This document shows, one piece after another, positions 1 to 8,927 of a stretch of 21,166 nt of DNA; the first letter of the stretch is position 1, and each line of letters opens with the position of its first letter. The DNA is from an uncultured Bacilli bacterium (lineage in GTDB: Bacteria; Bacillota_I; Bacilli_A; RF39; UBA660). The notes beneath the pieces are model-generated. The model had not been told where the DNA came from. It was given only the letters and a program-made list of their open reading frames with translations, and ran no database searches. The stretch is taken from the NCBI GenBank assembly GCA_934085875.1, contig CAKOHQ010000020.1, positions 1 through 21,166 of the forward strand, read 5' to 3'. The translations under genes were made by a program, and so were the position numbers.

Positions 1-1118
1 ATATTAAATATAAGAATTAAAAAGATTAATGTACTATTTATTTTTGCAAATTGATGTATAATATCACATAATAATACATTTTCAACAAAAGAAAATTTTA
101 AGATTTTATTAGTTTTTAAAGGTTTGATCAATTTAAGTTTTAAATCCTCTTTCATAAAATTCGTTAATTTAATGTGATTATTTGCTTTTTCGATACTTGT
201 TCTATATTTTTCTTCATCTATTTTGTATTTATCAAAAAATAATATTTGCTCTTCATAATATTCTTCTTGAATTTTACTACTTCTTTCACTAAAGATTTTT
301 AATGAAAATAAATATTTTGTAATTACCTTTATTTTATTATTTTCACTCATTTCATTTATGAAAGGCATTACATTGTATTTATACGCATTAAGTAAATCTT
401 TGTAGTATTGAATAACGTGCGGAGGCAATTTTTTATTTAAATTATAGTGACTCACACCTCCATCTCTATGAAGTAAAGCACTAAAGTTATGATAATATAT
501 TTTTTCTCCGGCGTTCAAAATTTTTAACCAAAACGTCCAATCTTCTATCAATTTATATTTTTCATCAAAATAATTATATTTTTTTATAATGTTAATATCA
601 TATGCTGTAGCACCTGAAGAATAAATACAGTTTTCACTCATTATTTCAAATAATTCCTTACTACTTTTCATATTATTTTCTAATGCCTTTTTTTCATTAA
701 CATATTTTTCAAAATGTTTATCTAGATTCTTATCACACATTATACTTTGAGCGGTAATAATTCTTTCTGTTTCATTAAACGAATTAACAAAATTCTCTAA
801 AACATTTTCATCATATAACTTATCATCTGCTGCAAAGAATAAAATATAATCTCCCGTTGCTTTTCTTACTGCTTTATTTAATGTTTTTACGGTTCCAATA
901 TTTTCATCATTTTTTATTATAAAATAATTTTCTAAATTTCCTTTTTTATTGTTCTCAATAAATTTTGTGATTTCTTCCCTATTAAAATATTTGGAACAAT
1001 CATCTGTAATTATCAATTCTATTCTATCATATTTTTGTTTTAATATACTATATATAGCTTCCTTTATTAATTGCATTTGGTTATAGTGTGCTAGTACTAC
1101 CGTGAATTTTGGTTTCAT
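1..1118 (-). CDS. Family 2 glycosyltransferase, 3' end cut by window
   Basis: The frame is open from an ATG at 1118 to the window edge (372 codons, no stop), so the C-terminus is missing. It is probably a cytoplasmic sugar transferase adding a residue to the surface polymer. I see a GT-A nucleotide-binding start (VVLAHYNQ), DDCS at residues 39-42, the metal-binding AADD near 97-100, and EDW about 90 residues later, all usual for GT2 enzymes. A HRDGG motif follows. The visible C-terminal end is hydrophobic, which suggests membrane association. A good Shine-Dalgarno (AGAGGAG) precedes the ATG, and the stop of the upstream gene lies 3 bases away, so the two are co-translated. It is a clear paralogue of that upstream gene. 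The sugar and linkage cannot be read from sequence. Confidence 0.85.
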   Translation of the reverse strand, partial: MKPKFTVVLAHYNQMQLIKEAIYSILKQKYDRIELIITDDCSKYFNREEITKFIENNKKGNLENYFIIKNDENIGTVKTLNKAVRKATGDYILFFAADDKLYDENVLENFVNSFNETERIITAQSIMCDKNLDKHFEKYVNEKKALENNMKSSKELFEIMSENCIYSSGATAYDINIIKKYNYFDEKYKLIEDWTFWLKILNAGEKIYYHNFSALLHRDGGVSHYNLNKKLPPHVIQYYKDLLNAYKYNVMPFINEMSENNKIKVITKYLFSLKIFSERSSKIQEEYYEEQILFFDKYKIDEEKYRTSIEKANNHIKLTNFMKEDLKLKLIKPLKTNKILKFSFVENVLLCDIIHQFAKINSTLIFLILIFN

Positions 1119-1121
1119 TTC

Positions 1122-2219
1122 CTATCTCCTCTGACTTTCTTTATTCTTCTTGTTTTTTTCAAAATATTTATATATTATATTAAATATCATAAAAATTGAA
1201 CATATTGAAGTGTATATCTTAAAAATAGCATGTATAAAGTTTGAATTTAAATTATAGTCCAATGTTAACAATAATAATGTTATATTTAAAAACGTTCTTG
1301 AATCCACATAATTTTTTATTCTTATTAGTGTATACCATACTATGAGCATATATCTTGTAAAACTATACTCTTTATTTATTTTCAACTTTGTTGTTCCAAA
1401 TCTGTCTTTATAATATTTAAAACTTCTCGTAACCCATATTCTATTGCTAAAAGACATATGTTTCATGTTTGGAATTAAATATTTACAATATATTGTGTAT
1501 ATATCTTGTATAAATTCTTCGTGTGATTTTGTTGTTTCTGCACTATGGCTTAAGCCACCATCTCTGTGGTTAATGGTTGTTATATTATGATAGCCTATTT
1601 TTGTATTTAACAAACATGCTCGCAAATATGTTGTCCAATCTTCGATTAGTCTACATTCTTCATCAAATTGAGATTTCTTTATATAACTACTTTTATACAG
1701 TGTTGCACCAGCTGGAAAAAAGCATCCTCTGGATAAAAGATTAAATATAGCTTCATTATTTCTTGATTCAATTATTTTAATAAATTGTGGTTCAACATAT
1801 TTGTAATATAAATTTTTTAAATTATTATCCATCATATTTTGTTGAGTAATTAATATATCAAAATTATGGTTTTTAAGGTAATTAATATTTTCTATAAGGC
1901 AGTTATCCTTATTAAGCTCATCATCTGCTGCTACGAACACAGAATAATCTCCTTCTATGTTATTTAATGTTTTATTTAAACTTTTTGTTGTCCCTATATT
2001 TTCTTTATTCTCAATAATTGTTATTGATTTTAAATTTTCCTTCTTATTATCTTTTATATAATTTTCTATTTTTGTTCTATCAAAGTTATCTGAACAATCA
2101 TCAATTATAATTAATTGATATGTAATGTCTTTTTGTTTTAATATGCTGTTAATACAATTTTTTAAATATTGATTTTGATTATAATGTGTAATGATAATAC
2201 TAATGTCTATATTTTTCAT
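1122..2219 (-). CDS. Family 2 glycosyltransferase (tandem paralogue)
   Basis: A 365-residue GT2 enzyme of the surface-polysaccharide cluster. Motifs in order are THYNQNQ at the N-terminus, DDCS at 40-43, AADD at 97-100 (the DXD metal and nucleotide-sugar site), EDWT at 193-196 and HRDGGLSH about 25 residues further on. The last ~70 residues contain two hydrophobic stretches that could anchor it to the membrane. It matches the next gene downstream motif for motif, so the pair looks like a tandem duplication. The ribosome site (AGCAGGT) lies a little far from the ATG. A hairpin at the end of the gene upstream may insulate this pair. A weak promoter (TTTAAA, 17 bases, TATTAT) can be proposed in the 78-base gap, but it is poor. 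The acceptor and donor sugar are unknown. Confidence 0.87.
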   Translation of the reverse strand: MKNIDISIIITHYNQNQYLKNCINSILKQKDITYQLIIIDDCSDNFDRTKIENYIKDNKKENLKSITIIENKENIGTTKSLNKTLNNIEGDYSVFVAADDELNKDNCLIENINYLKNHNFDILITQQNMMDNNLKNLYYKYVEPQFIKIIESRNNEAIFNLLSRGCFFPAGATLYKSSYIKKSQFDEECRLIEDWTTYLRACLLNTKIGYHNITTINHRDGGLSHSAETTKSHEEFIQDIYTIYCKYLIPNMKHMSFSNRIWVTRSFKYYKDRFGTTKLKINKEYSFTRYMLIVWYTLIRIKNYVDSRTFLNITLLLLTLDYNLNSNFIHAIFKIYTSICSIFMIFNIIYKYFEKNKKNKESQRR

Positions 2220-2280
2220 ATTTGCATTACCTGCTTTCTTTTATATATTTATAATATCAAATTTCTAAATTCTTTTAAAT

Positions 2281-2305
2281 AAAAAAAGATAATTTTCTTA
2301 TCTTT
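2281..2305 (-). terminator. Intrinsic terminator-like hairpin overlapping a stop codon
   Basis: Read on the minus strand, AAAGATAA, a GAAAA loop and TTATCTTT form an 8-bp stem followed by an unbroken T run (seven T counting the stem end). The TAA stop of the FAD-protein gene lies inside the left arm. The stem has a single G-C pair, so it is weak. It would partly separate the export and mutase genes from the two GT2 genes downstream. Confidence 0.5.
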
Positions 2306-3569
2306 CTTGTAATTTTTCTGCTAATTCTTTTGCTTTTAACATAGAATCTTCCATAGAATTATAAATCCAAGCCCCATATCTACCTATTGTATATATGTTA
2401 TTATTTGATAATTTTTCTTTTAATTCATCAATTTCTTTTGTTGTTTCAGTATTGATATGTACATAAGCTGGATCCATAATTATAAAAACATATTCTTCTA
2501 ATTTTGTATTTTCATCAATAATATTTAGTTTAAGTAAGTTATTTAATGTTAACTTTAATTGTTTATCAATTTCTTCTTTTGTAATATTGTCATTTTTGTT
2601 ATATCCAATTTCAATATACATACTTAATTTTTCTTGACCTAAAATATTATTGTAAAAACCACATCTATAAAAATTAATATTTTTATCTGGTATGTATAAC
2701 CAATGTTCTTTTGTGAACTTTTCAGATTTTTTATTAAAACCTAAATTAAATACTAATACTTTATTATAGGATAATTTTTTTTGTAATTCGTTATAATTGT
2801 TAAATAATAGTAAAAATTTATTTAATGGTATGGTATTAATTATATATTCATATTCAACTTTATTTCCGTTTGATAAATATGCTATTTTCTGATCTTCGTC
2901 TATTTTTGTTATTGAAGTGTTTAATAAAATTTTATTTTTATCTAATTCTTCATATAAAATATTTATAAAGCTTCCTGCACCATTTTTTGGATATAAAAAT
3001 GTATTATTATATGAATTTACTTTGTGTTCTTTCATATTATTAATTATATCTTTGATGTTTGCATATGGGAAGAATCTTCCCATAGCATCAACGTCTAATT
3101 CTTTTAAATCAACTGCATATAATTTTTCATTATATGGTTTTAAAAACTTTTCTGTTATTGATTTACCAAATTTTCCATAAAGCATATCTAAGAAGTTATC
3201 ATATTTATCTTTTTCTTCTTTATTAAATAAGTCATATAAACAATCTATAAATTCTTCTTTATCTAATTCATGAATGTTAGTTTGAAATGGAAAATCTATT
3301 ATTTTATCTTTGTAAATTATTTTTGTACATTTTTCATTATATATAATATCATCTTTTGACATTTTACTTAGAAATTTATTTTTAAATTCTTCTGTATTGA
3401 AGTGAAAAAAATGTCCTGCATAATCCCATATAAAGTCACCTTTTTTTATTGTTCTACAGTATCCACCTACTTCATTTTCTTTTTCAATTATTATGTAATT
3501 ATCTTTTATATAATTTGCAAATGTTAATCCAGAAATTCCTGCTCCAATTATTAAATATTTAGTTTTCAT
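2298..3569 (-). CDS. FAD-dependent UDP-galactopyranose-mutase-like protein
   Basis: A 423-residue flavoprotein of the amine-oxidase/protoporphyrinogen-oxidase/UDP-galactopyranose-mutase superfamily. The N-terminal Rossmann motif GAGISG (residues 9-14) is followed by IIEKENEVGGYCRT (acidic residue for the FAD ribose, then the GG doublet) and DYAGHFFHF. Near the C-terminus, IGRYGAWIYNSMEDSM fits the second FAD-contact motif of this superfamily. Placement among glycosyltransferases favours a nucleotide-sugar mutase such as UDP-Galp to UDP-Galf. However, the GGNCYT and PHIFHT blocks usual in classical bacterial Glf are altered to GGYCRT and GHFFHF, so the substrate is an inference. Its ATG overlaps the TGA of the upstream gene by 4 bases (ATGA), and a GAGAGGA ribosome site lies in that gene's end, so translation is coupled. 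It ends in a terminator-like hairpin. Confidence 0.75.
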   Translation of the reverse strand: MKTKYLIIGAGISGLTFANYIKDNYIIIEKENEVGGYCRTIKKGDFIWDYAGHFFHFNTEEFKNKFLSKMSKDDIIYNEKCTKIIYKDKIIDFPFQTNIHELDKEEFIDCLYDLFNKEEKDKYDNFLDMLYGKFGKSITEKFLKPYNEKLYAVDLKELDVDAMGRFFPYANIKDIINNMKEHKVNSYNNTFLYPKNGAGSFINILYEELDKNKILLNTSITKIDEDQKIAYLSNGNKVEYEYIINTIPLNKFLLLFNNYNELQKKLSYNKVLVFNLGFNKKSEKFTKEHWLYIPDKNINFYRCGFYNNILGQEKLSMYIEIGYNKNDNITKEEIDKQLKLTLNNLLKLNIIDENTKLEEYVFIIMDPAYVHINTETTKEIDELKEKLSNNNIYTIGRYGAWIYNSMEDSMLKAKELAEKLQER

Positions 3570-6139
3570 TGTATTCCTCTCTTAAATATTCTTTTTATTT
3601 TAACTAACATTTTAATAGTTTTATTAAAATGCCCTTTTGTTGCTCTATATATTTTTATTTTTCTATCCACTATTTTTTCGTTGTAATAAAATTCTGTGTA
3701 TTTTTTTAATTTAGTATCAAAACTATAAAAAGGTTTACTTTTTGTGATATGTTCTGTTGTAATATAATATTGACCTTGAATTAATGGGATTAATATTTTT
3801 TCTTTTATATATTCTTTTTTGTTTTCAGATAAAGTTTTTTTATAATAAATATCGTTTAGTATTCTAAAAATAACGTGTTCATGATTTTTGTAATTTCTTT
3901 TAAATGATTCTGGAGATACTGATTGTCCATTTCTTCCAATGTAATATATGTAAATGTTAAATGGATAATATGTTATAGTTTTAGTTTCACTAAAAGCCAA
4001 TGAATTTAATTCCATATCAACGTAGAAACACTTTTCTGATATTTTAAAATTTGCTTGTTTTAGCATTTGTGTTTTAAATGTTGATGTTGATAATAATGGT
4101 CCCCATTTTGTAAATCCATAATTATCATAACATAAATCTTCGATATCATATTTATATCCTGGTTTCATAAAATCATAATGTCTAACTACGTTGAACTTAC
4201 ATTCTTTAGATAAATCTTCAACATAATTGTTTAATATCATGTCACTATTTTCATCTTCTAATTTTTCTATTAATTTATCTAATTCATCTGTATCAAAATA
4301 GTCATCGCCATCCATTAATTTAAAATATTTTCCTGTTGCTAATTCTATACCTTTGTTAATCGCGGAACCATGTCCACCATTTTCTTTATCAACTAATTTT
4401 ACAATGCTATCATTGTTTAATGAGGTTAACGATTCTAACTCTTTACCTATTTCGCTTGTTTTATCTTTAGAGCCATCATTTATAATTAAAATTTCTAGCT
4501 TGTAATAATATTTCGAACGTAATAAAGACATTACACTGTTTACTAAATATTTTTCTACATTATAAGATGCTATTGCTATTGTTAGTAATTTGTTTTTATC
4601 TATCTTTTCTATTTTTATTTTTTCTGGTTCATAATTTATATTTAAAAGTTTAATTTCTTTTTCTATGGTATTTTTATAATTATATTTTTTGACAATTGTC
4701 TCGTGACATTTTTTAGATAATTCACAGAATAATTCTGGATTTTTATAAATCTTTTCTACTTTATTAGCCATATCAATATAATCTTCGTTGTTTGACAAAA
4801 TATCATTATTATTATCGAAAACCTCTTTTACGGCTGCAATATTATTAGATAATACAACTAAACCAGATGCTGCCGCTTCCGCTGCTGATACTCCCATTGT
4901 TTCATATCTAGTTGCAAATAACGCTATCCCATTATTCTTATGTACATCTGCAATTTCTTCATGCGTTAAGAATTTTTTATGTAAATGGACATTATTAAAT
5001 TTTAATAAAGGCCTTGTTAATTCTTCATAATAATTTCCATCCCCGTAAATATTAAATTCTAATTCTTCAAAAAAATCTCTTTTACTTAATTCAAGTATTG
5101 TTTTTACATCTAAATCTATACCATAAGTACTGATATTGTCAAATTTTCTAATAATCACAATTTTTGTTCTTAAATTTATATTTTTATCACTATATTTAAA
5201 TGTATCTTCATTTATATAAGTGGGTATAATATCGTAATTATTAATACTAATATTATTTTCTTTTTCACATCTTTCTTTTGCCCATTTTGTAGCAAAAATA
5301 AATTTTACATTATGTTTTTTATTATATCTATTTAATATTTTATCCTTTCTTACGAAAAATGATTTTAATTCGTTGTCAATTTCTTTTAATGGCTTGAAAT
5401 ATTGTCTAGTCAAAATATTGTAATCTTTATATATTAAATCTGTTCCATGCGTAAATATTAATATTTCTGTGTTTGTTGTATCTATCGCATCTAGTATTTG
5501 TGCAATTTCTTCTGTAAAAAAATGAATTATTATTTTTTTATATTGTTTTTCTAATAGTTGTTCTCTTAATGTAACATAACTCATTTTCATGATAGGTATA
5601 CCTTCAAAAGTATATTTTGTGTACATATTCTTTTCATTCAATGACACTACATCAACATTTATACCCTTTTCATAAAATTCTTTTACTCTTGTATGAACAA
5701 AGCCAAACAAATATTTATTATTAACACTTGGATATCCTGGAGTTATTAATAGAATATCATTTTTTAAATCTTTAGATATTTCTTTTTCTATTTCATTTTG
5801 ATATTTAATACTAAATTTATCTATTATATTCTTGGAATTCGGTGAAACTTTTAAAGCGCAGCCTAATAATTTATTGGGTTTTACTATAAAATTTTTCTCG
5901 CCAAAAAAAAGTGTTGTTGATACTTTTCCTTTTCTATCAATAAACTTTAGTGATGGTTCATTACCGAATTTATTAATTCCTTTAAAATCAGCATTTATGT
6001 ATTTGTCTTTTGTATTAAAAAATAATTTTGGAATTATTATGTATTTTGTACTATCCGTATTATTTTCTATGCTACTTTTGTTTATATTATATTTTATCTT
6101 AAATTTTCTGCTATTATTAAATAGTATTTGTTTATTCAT
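3566..6139 (-). CDS. Two-headed glycosyltransferase: GT4 plus GT2 in one chain
   Basis: 857 residues with three parts. Residues 1-125 are an unrecognised, probably beta-rich region. Residues 130-490 are a GT-B fold glycosyltransferase of the GT4 type: ITPGYP at about 132, HGTD at 231-234, YGDG at about 365, and RYETMGVSAAEAAASG from 411, the E-rich nucleotide-sugar site. Residues 518-800 are a GT-A family 2 domain with ASYNVEKYL, NDGS at 554-557, ENGGHGSAINKG and MDGDD around 609-613. Such fusions usually add two sugars in succession in capsule or teichoic-acid-like polymers. Here that is inference from domain content and from the position directly after the ABC exporter genes. The gene follows the ATPase after an 11-base gap, and its TGA overlaps the next ATG. 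No transmembrane segment is evident. Confidence 0.85.
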   Translation of the reverse strand: MNKQILFNNSRKFKIKYNINKSSIENNTDSTKYIIIPKLFFNTKDKYINADFKGINKFGNEPSLKFIDRKGKVSTTLFFGEKNFIVKPNKLLGCALKVSPNSKNIIDKFSIKYQNEIEKEISKDLKNDILLITPGYPSVNNKYLFGFVHTRVKEFYEKGINVDVVSLNEKNMYTKYTFEGIPIMKMSYVTLREQLLEKQYKKIIIHFFTEEIAQILDAIDTTNTEILIFTHGTDLIYKDYNILTRQYFKPLKEIDNELKSFFVRKDKILNRYNKKHNVKFIFATKWAKERCEKENNISINNYDIIPTYINEDTFKYSDKNINLRTKIVIIRKFDNISTYGIDLDVKTILELSKRDFFEELEFNIYGDGNYYEELTRPLLKFNNVHLHKKFLTHEEIADVHKNNGIALFATRYETMGVSAAEAAASGLVVLSNNIAAVKEVFDNNNDILSNNEDYIDMANKVEKIYKNPELFCELSKKCHETIVKKYNYKNTIEKEIKLLNINYEPEKIKIEKIDKNKLLTIAIASYNVEKYLVNSVMSLLRSKYYYKLEILIINDGSKDKTSEIGKELESLTSLNNDSIVKLVDKENGGHGSAINKGIELATGKYFKLMDGDDYFDTDELDKLIEKLEDENSDMILNNYVEDLSKECKFNVVRHYDFMKPGYKYDIEDLCYDNYGFTKWGPLLSTSTFKTQMLKQANFKISEKCFYVDMELNSLAFSETKTITYYPFNIYIYYIGRNGQSVSPESFKRNYKNHEHVIFRILNDIYYKKTLSENKKEYIKEKILIPLIQGQYYITTEHITKSKPFYSFDTKLKKYTEFYYNEKIVDRKIKIYRATKGHFNKTIKMLVKIKRIFKRGIQ

Positions 6140-6150
6140 CTACATCATCT

Positions 6151-6900
6151 CTAACTTCCCATTTGGCTTTTATAATAATGTTCACAAACTTCTTTTGTTT
6201 CTCCAATTTCAATTATTTTGCCATGTTCTAGCCATATAACTCTGTCGCATAATTCTTCTATTGATGGTAATGAGTGTGATACATAAAGTACTGTGGTTCC
6301 ACCTTTTATCATAGAAAGCATTTTATTTTTACTCTTTTCTTGGAATTTTATATCTCCAACAGATAAAATTTCATCAACTATTAGTATTTCAGGATCGACT
6401 ATAGTTGCAACAGAAAAAGCTAATTTTGCTGTCATACCTGATGAAAAATTCTTCACTGGAACATCTAGAAAATCTTGTAATTCTGAAAATTCAACTATTT
6501 CATCAAACTTACTTTCAAGAAATTCCTTAGAATATCCCATTACTGCTCCATTTAAAAATATATTTTCACGGGCTGTTAATTCATTATCCATTCCAGCTCC
6601 AAGTTCTATCATAGGAGATATTGCTCCTCTTGTTTCAACTTTTCCTTCAGTTGGTTTCATAACTCCACTTACTACTTTTAATAAAGTTGATTTTCCTGCT
6701 CCGTTAGAACCAATTAAACCAATTACCTCACCTTTTTTAACATTAAAGGATACATTTGTTAAAGCATTAAAATATTCTTTTTTCTTTTTCTTCTTTTTAG
6801 GTGTAAAAATTTCAATAAATGTTTGTTTAAAAGTATTATCTTTTTCTATACCTAAATTAAATTTCATAGTAACATCTTTTACTGTAATCATATTTTCCAT
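6151..6900 (-). CDS. ABC transporter ATPase for polysaccharide export (TagH/Wzt type)
   Basis: The 249-residue ATPase subunit of an ABC-2 polymer exporter. Walker A is GSNGAGKST at 64-72, the signature is FSSGM at 152-156, Walker B is ILIVDE at 172-177 and the switch His is in VSHS at 207-210. The family-typical RGAISPMIELGAGM block after Walker A marks the polysaccharide and teichoic-acid exporters. It stops at the end of the nucleotide-binding domain. It therefore lacks the C-terminal glycan-binding domain of Wzt-type ATPases that recognise a terminal cap, and resembles KpsT or short TagH forms. A lysine-rich stretch at 35-41 is encoded by mixed AAA/AAG codons. AGGAGG sits 7 bases before the ATG at 6900. 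The permease gene lies 11 bases upstream. Confidence 0.93.
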   Translation of the reverse strand: MENMITVKDVTMKFNLGIEKDNTFKQTFIEIFTPKKKKKKKEYFNALTNVSFNVKKGEVIGLIGSNGAGKSTLLKVVSGVMKPTEGKVETRGAISPMIELGAGMDNELTARENIFLNGAVMGYSKEFLESKFDEIVEFSELQDFLDVPVKNFSSGMTAKLAFSVATIVDPEILIVDEILSVGDIKFQEKSKNKMLSMIKGGTTVLYVSHSLPSIEELCDRVIWLEHGKIIEIGETKEVCEHYYKSQMGS

Positions 6901-6911
6901 ATAGTTACCTC

Positions 6912-7712
6912 CTAAGCATAATAGATAAATTTATCTTGTTTCTTTTTGAATAATATACACCCTACTACAAAAAATATAACAGATGATAATATGCAAGCAA
7001 TCCAACATCCGCCATCTGGCATCTTATTATATAATATTATTTGTCTAGTAAAGTCTATAAATTGATATAATGGATTGAATTTAAATAACACTTGTAATTT
7101 TGGACTTATCATGCTTATATCATAGAATAATGGTGTAAAATATTGCCACATTGTTAAGATTATTCCATATATGTAAAAAATATCTCTTAAAAACACTGAT
7201 ATAGTTGATAATATAAATCCTAATCCAACTGTAAATAAAAATAAGCAGGCGTATGAGATTGGTAATAATAAATAATATATATTTATTGTACAATGTGTAG
7301 TTGCATCACCTGTAAATAATATAATTAATAATAATGGAATTAATGTTAATAAAAAGTTTATTCCAACAAATAGACATTTAGATAATGGGAATATATATTT
7401 TGGAATATATACTTTATTCATTAAATTAAAATTTGCACATACTGATCCCATTGCACTACTAGATGCTTCACTAAAATAGTTAAACATAACTAACCCAGTC
7501 ATTAAATAAACTAAATAGTTTACACCTTCCATACGCATTTTAAACATTTGACTAAAAACTACTGCCATAACTAACATTTGAAGTAAAGGATATAGCAGAC
7601 TCCATACTATACCTAATACACTCCTTTTATATTTTACTTTAAAATCTCTTGAAACCATTTGTCCCATAAGAAATGAATATTTTTTAAAGTTATAATAAAT
7701 ATTTTTTAACAT
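6912..7712 (-). CDS. ABC-2 permease for polysaccharide export (TagG/Wzm type)
   Basis: A polytopic membrane subunit partnering the ATPase next door, with about six hydrophobic helices. The N-terminal cytosolic segment (SRDFKVKYKRSVLGIVWSLL) is the hallmark of the TagG/RfbA/KpsM export permeases, and PLYQFIDFTRQIIL near the C-terminus also fits. I start it at the ATG at 7712 (266 residues). A longer reading from the TTG at 7724 is possible, but the only ribosome site (AAAGAG) abuts that TTG directly and would be unusable for it, whereas it lies 12 bases from the ATG. A good promoter lies just upstream, making this the first gene of a transcript that runs into the ATPase, the two-headed glycosyltransferase and the FAD protein. 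Substrate by context: a lipid-linked surface polymer. Confidence 0.9.
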   Translation of the reverse strand: MLKNIYYNFKKYSFLMGQMVSRDFKVKYKRSVLGIVWSLLYPLLQMLVMAVVFSQMFKMRMEGVNYLVYLMTGLVMFNYFSEASSSAMGSVCANFNLMNKVYIPKYIFPLSKCLFVGINFLLTLIPLLLIILFTGDATTHCTINIYYLLLPISYACLFLFTVGLGFILSTISVFLRDIFYIYGIILTMWQYFTPLFYDISMISPKLQVLFKFNPLYQFIDFTRQIILYNKMPDGGCWIACILSSVIFFVVGCILFKKKQDKFIYYA

Positions 7713-7738
7713 ACAAATAATCAACTCTTTCTTACTTT

Positions 7739-7767
7739 ATTATACAAAAAAATAAATAAGTAATCAA
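7739..7767 (-). promoter_or_regulatory. Sigma-A promoter of the export operon
   Basis: Minus strand: -35 TTGATT (7762-7767), 17-base spacer, -10 TATAAT (7739-7744). The predicted start lies about 20 bases before the ATG at 7712, leaving just enough leader for the AAAGAG ribosome site. It supports the ATG start and a transcript independent of the glycosyltransferase operon upstream. Confidence 0.7.
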
Positions 7768-7804
7768 ATTTATCTTTTTTTCTTTACATAATTATGTTAA
7801 TATT

Positions 7805-8914
7805 TTATTTTATTTTTTGATAAAAATCTTTCATACATTTTTTATTGTATTCTTCTAAACTAAATTTAAAATCTTTAGAAACTTTACCATTCTTTGCATC
7901 CACTATTTTATTGTATATATCTTCTACATTATTTTTTGCTATAAGATAGCTTCCTTTAGGTGCAATTTTTTTTGCAACATCTTTTATACCGCAAACATTG
8001 GTTCCTACAAATGGTAAATTAGAATGTAAACTTTCTAATAACACAATCCCGAATCCTTCATAATCACTAGGTAAAACAAATAAATCAGCTTGTTTCATTA
8101 TTTCTAAAATATTATTTTGTTTTCCTAAGAATTTTAATGTATTAGTTATTTTCAATTCTTTGGCTAACTCAGTTAATTGTTTTTTTAACTCTCCATCTCC
8201 AACTATGTAAGTTGTTACATCCATATTATTATCAATTAATTTTTTGTGTACTTCTAATAATTTATCAACTCTTTTTGCACTACATAATCTTCCAACGAAT
8301 AATATTTTATATTTACCAGTTAATTTAGGATATTTATAATTATTTTTATTTATGTCTACAATATTCCATTGTACTAATACTTTATCTTTATATTTTGGTA
8401 ACATTTTTATAAAACTATCTTTTACACTGTCACTTACACAAACTATATTATCAAAATATTTATATTTATTTTTAGTAAATACATATCTTAATTTATATAT
8501 AAATTTATCATCAAATGTACTTAAATCTGTATGCACCCATATTAATTTTTTATTAGCTTTTACATTTTTTATATAATAATCTATAAATGGATAATAACCA
8601 CTATACGATATTGCTGTATCATACTCTTTATTTGTTTTATAAAAGAATGATACAAAATGGTTTAATAATAAATGATTTATTATTTTACAAAATACATTTT
8701 TACTGTTGCATATTCTTTTTAAAAAATTTGTTTTATATGGAGTAATTATATTAACATTGCTAGGTATGTCTTTTATTAACTCTCCATTTGTTTTTAACAC
8801 TAATAGATCTATTTCATATTTAGAATAGTCTATATGATTTAACAATCCAATTAACGTTTTTTCAATTCCACCAATTTCTAAATTTACAGTTCCTATTAGT
8901 ATTTTCATTTTCAT
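7805..8914 (-). CDS. GT4-family glycosyltransferase
   Basis: A 369-residue GT-B fold enzyme. The N-terminal glycine loop reads NLEIGGIEKTL (GGIEK at 15-19, acceptor side). The C-terminal half carries FVGRL with Arg 209, IVGDGELK, and SDYEGFGIVLLES with Glu 296 and Glu 304, the EX7E nucleotide-sugar motif of GT4 retaining transferases. No signal peptide is seen. It is the last gene of a three-gene glycosyltransferase set and lies 13 bases after its neighbour. TAGGAGT lies 5 bases before the first ATG, so that start is preferred over the ATG two codons later. It resembles the GT4 gene at 9847-10968 in its N-terminal motif and layout. The donor sugar is unknown. Confidence 0.9.
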   Translation of the reverse strand: MKMKILIGTVNLEIGGIEKTLIGLLNHIDYSKYEIDLLVLKTNGELIKDIPSNVNIITPYKTNFLKRICNSKNVFCKIINHLLLNHFVSFFYKTNKEYDTAISYSGYYPFIDYYIKNVKANKKLIWVHTDLSTFDDKFIYKLRYVFTKNKYKYFDNIVCVSDSVKDSFIKMLPKYKDKVLVQWNIVDINKNNYKYPKLTGKYKILFVGRLCSAKRVDKLLEVHKKLIDNNMDVTTYIVGDGELKKQLTELAKELKITNTLKFLGKQNNILEIMKQADLFVLPSDYEGFGIVLLESLHSNLPFVGTNVCGIKDVAKKIAPKGSYLIAKNNVEDIYNKIVDAKNGKVSKDFKFSLEEYNKKCMKDFYQKIK

Positions 8915-8927
8915 ATTTACTCCTACT

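Noticed and set aside
6780..6810. Polylysine stretch in the ABC ATPase as a phase-variable slippage site
   Set aside because: The seven lysines are coded by mixed AAA and AAG codons, so there is no long uninterrupted homopolymer.
6293..6904. 203-residue plus-strand reading opposite the ABC ATPase
   Set aside because: It lies wholly antisense to a gene with intact Walker motifs, and its sequence is low-complexity with no recognisable domain.
7786..7797. Perfect palindrome ACATAATTATGT after the GT4 gene as a terminator
   Set aside because: It has no loop, no G-C-rich stem and no following T run on the transcribed strand. Such AT palindromes are expected by chance at this base composition.
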